DNA from: Victivallales bacterium
Lineage (GTDB): Bacteria > Verrucomicrobiota > Lentisphaeria > Oligosphaerales > Oligosphaeraceae
Reading direction: 5' to 3'
Assembly: GCA_017964325.1 (NCBI GenBank)
Contig: JAGCSE010000133.1
Location: 1-7,877, forward strand
DNA: 7,877 bases
The notes under the pieces were generated by a model. That model did no database searches, had not been told where the DNA came from, and worked only from the letters and a program-made list of their open reading frames with translations. Below, piece by piece: positions 5,979 through 7,877 of this stretch (positions are counted from its first letter, which is position 1; the number at the start of each line of letters is the position of its first letter). Position numbers and translations under genes: made by a program.

Positions 5979-6250
5979 AAGCATCACGTGCGGCCGGGAG
6001 GGCAAGCCGCCCCGCCTGCTGGTGTACGGGCAGGAGGGGACGGGCAAGTCGATCTTCGCGGCCGGTGCGCCGTCGTCGGTGTTCGTGCAGACGGAGGACG
6101 GGCAAGTCGACCTTCGCAGCCGGCGCGCCGTTACCGGTGTTCGTGCAGACGGAGGACGGGCTGGGCGAAATCGACACCGCCAAATTCCCGCTCGCGAAGA
6201 AGTTCGAGGAGGTCACCGACGCCCTGGCTGTTGAACATAACTTTGGATAA
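5956..6250 (+). pseudogene. Broken phage Sak4/AAA_24-type recombination ATPase, N-terminal half
   Basis: The first frame starts MNNMSLLESITCGREGKP (ATG at 5956 or 5965, with GGAG at 5949-5952) and reaches LLVYGQEGTGKS, a Walker A P-loop, then VFVQTEDG. At 6097 a duplicated 58-bp segment shifts the frame by one. In the next frame the true continuation is readable: GKSTFAAGAPLPVFVQTED, then GLGEIDTAKFPLAKKFEEV and EHNFG, where a TAA ends it at 6250. This order matches the small RecA-like ATPases of phage single-strand-annealing modules (AAA_24, Sak4-like). The Walker B aspartate and the remaining half are missing. The fragment is non-functional as it stands. With the nuclease scrap at 4004 it suggests one degraded phage recombination module. 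The family call is by motif; the brokenness is directly visible. Confidence 0.7.
6039..6154 (+). repeat. Imperfect 58-bp tandem duplication across the P-loop
   Basis: Two units, 6039-6096 and 6097-6154, match at 52 of 58 positions. Both begin GACGGGCAAGTC, and GACGGGC occurs again at 6155, where the normal sequence resumes. Because 58 is not a multiple of three, the duplication breaks the reading frame of the ATPase. Confidence 0.9.
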
Positions 6251-6748
6251 GCAAGGTTGGCAGATCTATTCCCCAAAACTGGAAAAACTGCCATTTTGGG
6301 GGAATATACGCCAAAATACAGTTTTTCTTCCCCTGTTCGGACTTCATCCAACTGCCCTTGTCTGGAGCATTTCAGGGAGTTTTTTTACATGAGAATTTTT
6401 ATCGGACAGTACTGGTAAAAAAACACTATTCTTCTCTAGTTCATGTCAATTTTCATTGGAAAAGTGTTTTTCACTGGAAGGCGTATTCCCTTCTCTTGGT
6501 GGACTGTATATGCTATTATTATTTTTATAATATCAATGTATCAATTATATTTAATATCTATTAATATTATTGTATAGTGTCATTTTTGGTAAATACAATG
6601 ATCATTTCACTTTGATAATACTCAATATAATTCGGCGAAGGCTTTCGCCGTACGGCAAATTCGAAGCCACGGTGATCTATGCCGTGGGTCATGGCAGGGA
6701 GAATCGGCGAATGCGTGGCTACGAAAACACGGAATTAATAATCGGTAA
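6251..6748. other. Non-coding AT-rich stretch with dyads
   Basis: I see no convincing gene here; short frames have no motifs or ribosome binding sites. Visible structure: ATTCCCCAAAA (6268-6278) pairs with TTTTGGGGGAAT (6293-6304) apart from one extra G; AAAAACACT (6419-6427) pairs with AGTGTTTTT (6463-6471) across a 35-base loop; CGGCGAA/TTCGCCG forms a 7-bp stem with a 4-base loop at 6633-6650; CCACGG/CCGTGG forms a 6-bp stem at 6667-6687. About 6633-6740 is more GC-rich than its surroundings and reads YGKFEATVIYAVGHG and on to RGYENTEL, possibly a gene scrap, but I do not recognise it. None of the hairpins has a good T tract. Confidence 0.6.
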
Positions 6749-6776
6749 TTGCAAATGGAATTGAACATGGTATATT
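6749..6776 (+). promoter_or_regulatory. Candidate promoter for the mechanosensitive channel gene
   Basis: TTGCAA (6749-6754) and TATATT (6771-6776) are separated by 16 bases, matching 4 of 6 and 5 of 6 sigma70 consensus positions. The transcript would start near 6783, leaving a leader of about 100 bases before the ATG at 6883. Confidence 0.4.
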
Positions 6777-6783
6777 GAATATC

Positions 6784-6882
6784 GACTCTCTCGCGTGGAA
6801 ATACTCGATTGACAGAGGTTCCCGTAAAAACAGTTAAGCCTTGGTGCCAGACGCGCCGGTGCAGACAATGCTGGGTTCGTTT
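6784..6882 (+). promoter_or_regulatory. Structured leader, faintly 5S-rRNA-like
   Basis: The leader holds a 7-bp hairpin at 6841-6859 (TTGGTGC, loop CAGAC, GCGCCGG, with G-U pairs). Several short words recall a bacterial 5S rRNA in the right order: GTGGAAATACTCGAT, then TTCCCGTAA, CAGTTAAGCC and CGCCGGTG. The spacing between the first two words is longer than in a 5S, and the 3' half of a 5S is missing because the channel gene begins there. It could be a 5S remnant, a regulatory leader or chance. Confidence 0.25.
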
Positions 6883-7877
6883 ATGGATTTTTCAAAACTT
6901 ATCGAAGATGATTTGACCCCGGAATGGGTACAAACGATCATTCAAAAACTTTCGCCCTATCCCTATCTCGCCGATCTTTTAGTCATTTTATTTTCGTTTG
7001 CCGCCGGTGCGATCATTTCACTGATACTGTATTTGATTCTGCGGCCAATTTTGCTTCGTTCCTACCGCCGATTTTGTAAAATGAACGCGGAGCTTCTGCT
7101 TTGCATCCGTAAGATGATCGTTTCTTTCGTGGGGTGCCTGCCGATTATCACCGTTGGTTACTGTGTATGGTGCGACGGGATACACGAGTGGCTCGCGCTT
7201 TTGATCTGCAAGATCCTGTGGGGGCCGGTTATTTTCCTATTGGCATTGACACTGGTATATGCCATCAGGAGTTTCGGCCTGTGGCACAAACAGCAGCATC
7301 ATGCGGAGCAACGCCCCATCGACGGTTTGCTCAATATCGGCATCTGCTTCGTGTGGGTTGCCGCAATTATCATTTTCATTTCTTTGCTGCTCGAAAAAAA
7401 TCCGCTTTATCTGCTTTCCGGCCTGGGGGCTATCGCGGCGGTGCTGCTGCTGTTCTTCCAGCAGACGATCCTCTCCCTTGTTGCCAGCGTGCAGATCAAT
7501 GTGGACCATCTGGTTGAGATTGGCGATTGGATATCCATTGATTACGATGAATTCGAAATCGATGGCACGGTCGAGGAGATCACGTTGCATACGGTGAAGG
7601 TCAGCAACTGGGACAGGACATTGGCTTGTTTGCCGATCAGTGATTTGGTAAAGAGACCGTTCATCAATTATACCGCCATGGAAAAAGGCGGCGGCCGCCG
7701 TATCAAAAAATCTATTTTGATTGATCAGCGTAGCATTCGCTTTTTGAACATGGAAGAGTTGGAAATGCTCAAAGGTTTTGACATTTTGAAAGATTATCTG
7801 GAGAGCAAGGAGACGGAGATCTCCACATACAACACCGGTCGTTCTAGCTTCAACACCCGTTATCTCACCAATCTCGG
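6883..7877 (+). CDS. ybdG: YbdG-type MscS-family mechanosensitive channel (C-terminus beyond window)
   Basis: This inner-membrane channel opens under membrane tension and releases solutes during osmotic downshock; E. coli YbdG gives a miniconductance (MscM) activity. The visible 331 residues begin MDFSKLIEDDL. Five probable membrane segments lie at about 31-55, 72-95, 103-127, 150-170 and 176-196. The pore-lining helix and the start of the MscS beta domain read SGLGAIAAVLLLFFQQTIL, then LVASVQINVDHLVEIGDWI, DGTVEEITLHTVKVSNWDRT and PISDLV. GGGRRIKKSILID with SIRFL, and YLTNL at the right edge, match YbdG specifically rather than MscS itself. E. coli YbdG has about 415 residues, so roughly 80 are missing. 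An in-frame ATG at 6868 would add five residues; neither start has a clear ribosome binding site. The gene looks intact and like a core gene flanking the island. Confidence 0.93.
   Translation, partial: MDFSKLIEDDLTPEWVQTIIQKLSPYPYLADLLVILFSFAAGAIISLILYLILRPILLRSYRRFCKMNAELLLCIRKMIVSFVGCLPIITVGYCVWCDGIHEWLALLICKILWGPVIFLLALTLVYAIRSFGLWHKQQHHAEQRPIDGLLNIGICFVWVAAIIIFISLLLEKNPLYLLSGLGAIAAVLLLFFQQTILSLVASVQINVDHLVEIGDWISIDYDEFEIDGTVEEITLHTVKVSNWDRTLACLPISDLVKRPFINYTAMEKGGGRRIKKSILIDQRSIRFLNMEELEMLKGFDILKDYLESKETEISTYNTGRSSFNTRYLTNL

Noticed and set aside
5719..6234. Plus-strand frame starting with six LTLA repeats
   Set aside because: The repeat is a 12-bp DNA array that stays in frame by arithmetic, and the bases between it and 5956 show no sensible domain; only the part from 5956 on is a real fragment.
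7134..7597. Frames of 112-127 residues on both strands inside the channel gene
   Set aside because: The YbdG-like frame covers the whole stretch with recognisable family motifs; these have none.

Overview
The window looks like a piece of a bacterial chromosome of mixed GC content: GC-rich ordinary genes at both ends and a patched, partly AT-rich accessory stretch between them. The secreted glycosidase-like protein at the left end has a style I associate with Lentisphaerota (Victivallis-like) and related PVC bacteria. That placement is an inference from protein style, not a proof.

Layout. (1) 1-1988, minus strand: most of a secreted glycoside-hydrolase-like protein, running off the left edge. 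It has a signal peptide, a ribosome binding site and a promoter candidate. (2) 2072-2270: a non-coding stretch with two small hairpins whose stems covary. (3) 2271-2626, plus strand: a complete tmRNA gene (ssrA) with an encoded CCA end and tag peptide ANDQEFAFAA, followed by a strong hairpin terminator. (4) 2688-3899, minus strand: an IS3-family DDE transposase in one unbroken frame. (5) 3975-6250: a mosaic built around an intact 507-residue AlbA_2/Schlafen-like, GHKL-ATPase-like, winged-helix protein (minus strand). To one side is a scrap of a probable phage RecE/PD-(D/E)XK-type nuclease. To the other is a frameshifted N-terminal half of a phage Sak4/AAA_24-type recombination ATPase. A 29-bp direct repeat, a six-copy 12-bp tandem array and a 14-bp perfect palindrome lie in the same stretch. 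(6) 6251-6882: about 630 bp without a convincing gene, AT-rich, with several dyads and a structured leader. (7) 6883 to the right edge, plus strand: a YbdG-type MscS-family mechanosensitive channel, cut off by the window.

How it fits together. The genes do not form one operon. The tmRNA 3' end is a known favourite site for integrating elements, and everything just downstream of it (transposase, phage recombination scraps, AlbA_2 gene) looks acquired. I read the middle as the eroded edge of a genomic island or prophage next to ssrA, with core genes on either side. No integrase and no second copy of the tmRNA 3' end is visible, so the island reading is an inference. The most interesting parts are the AlbA_2 gene with its repeat-and-palindrome control region, the microhomology-type rearrangement in the Sak4-like fragment, and the structured leader of the channel gene. 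I do not see a clear new multi-gene system.
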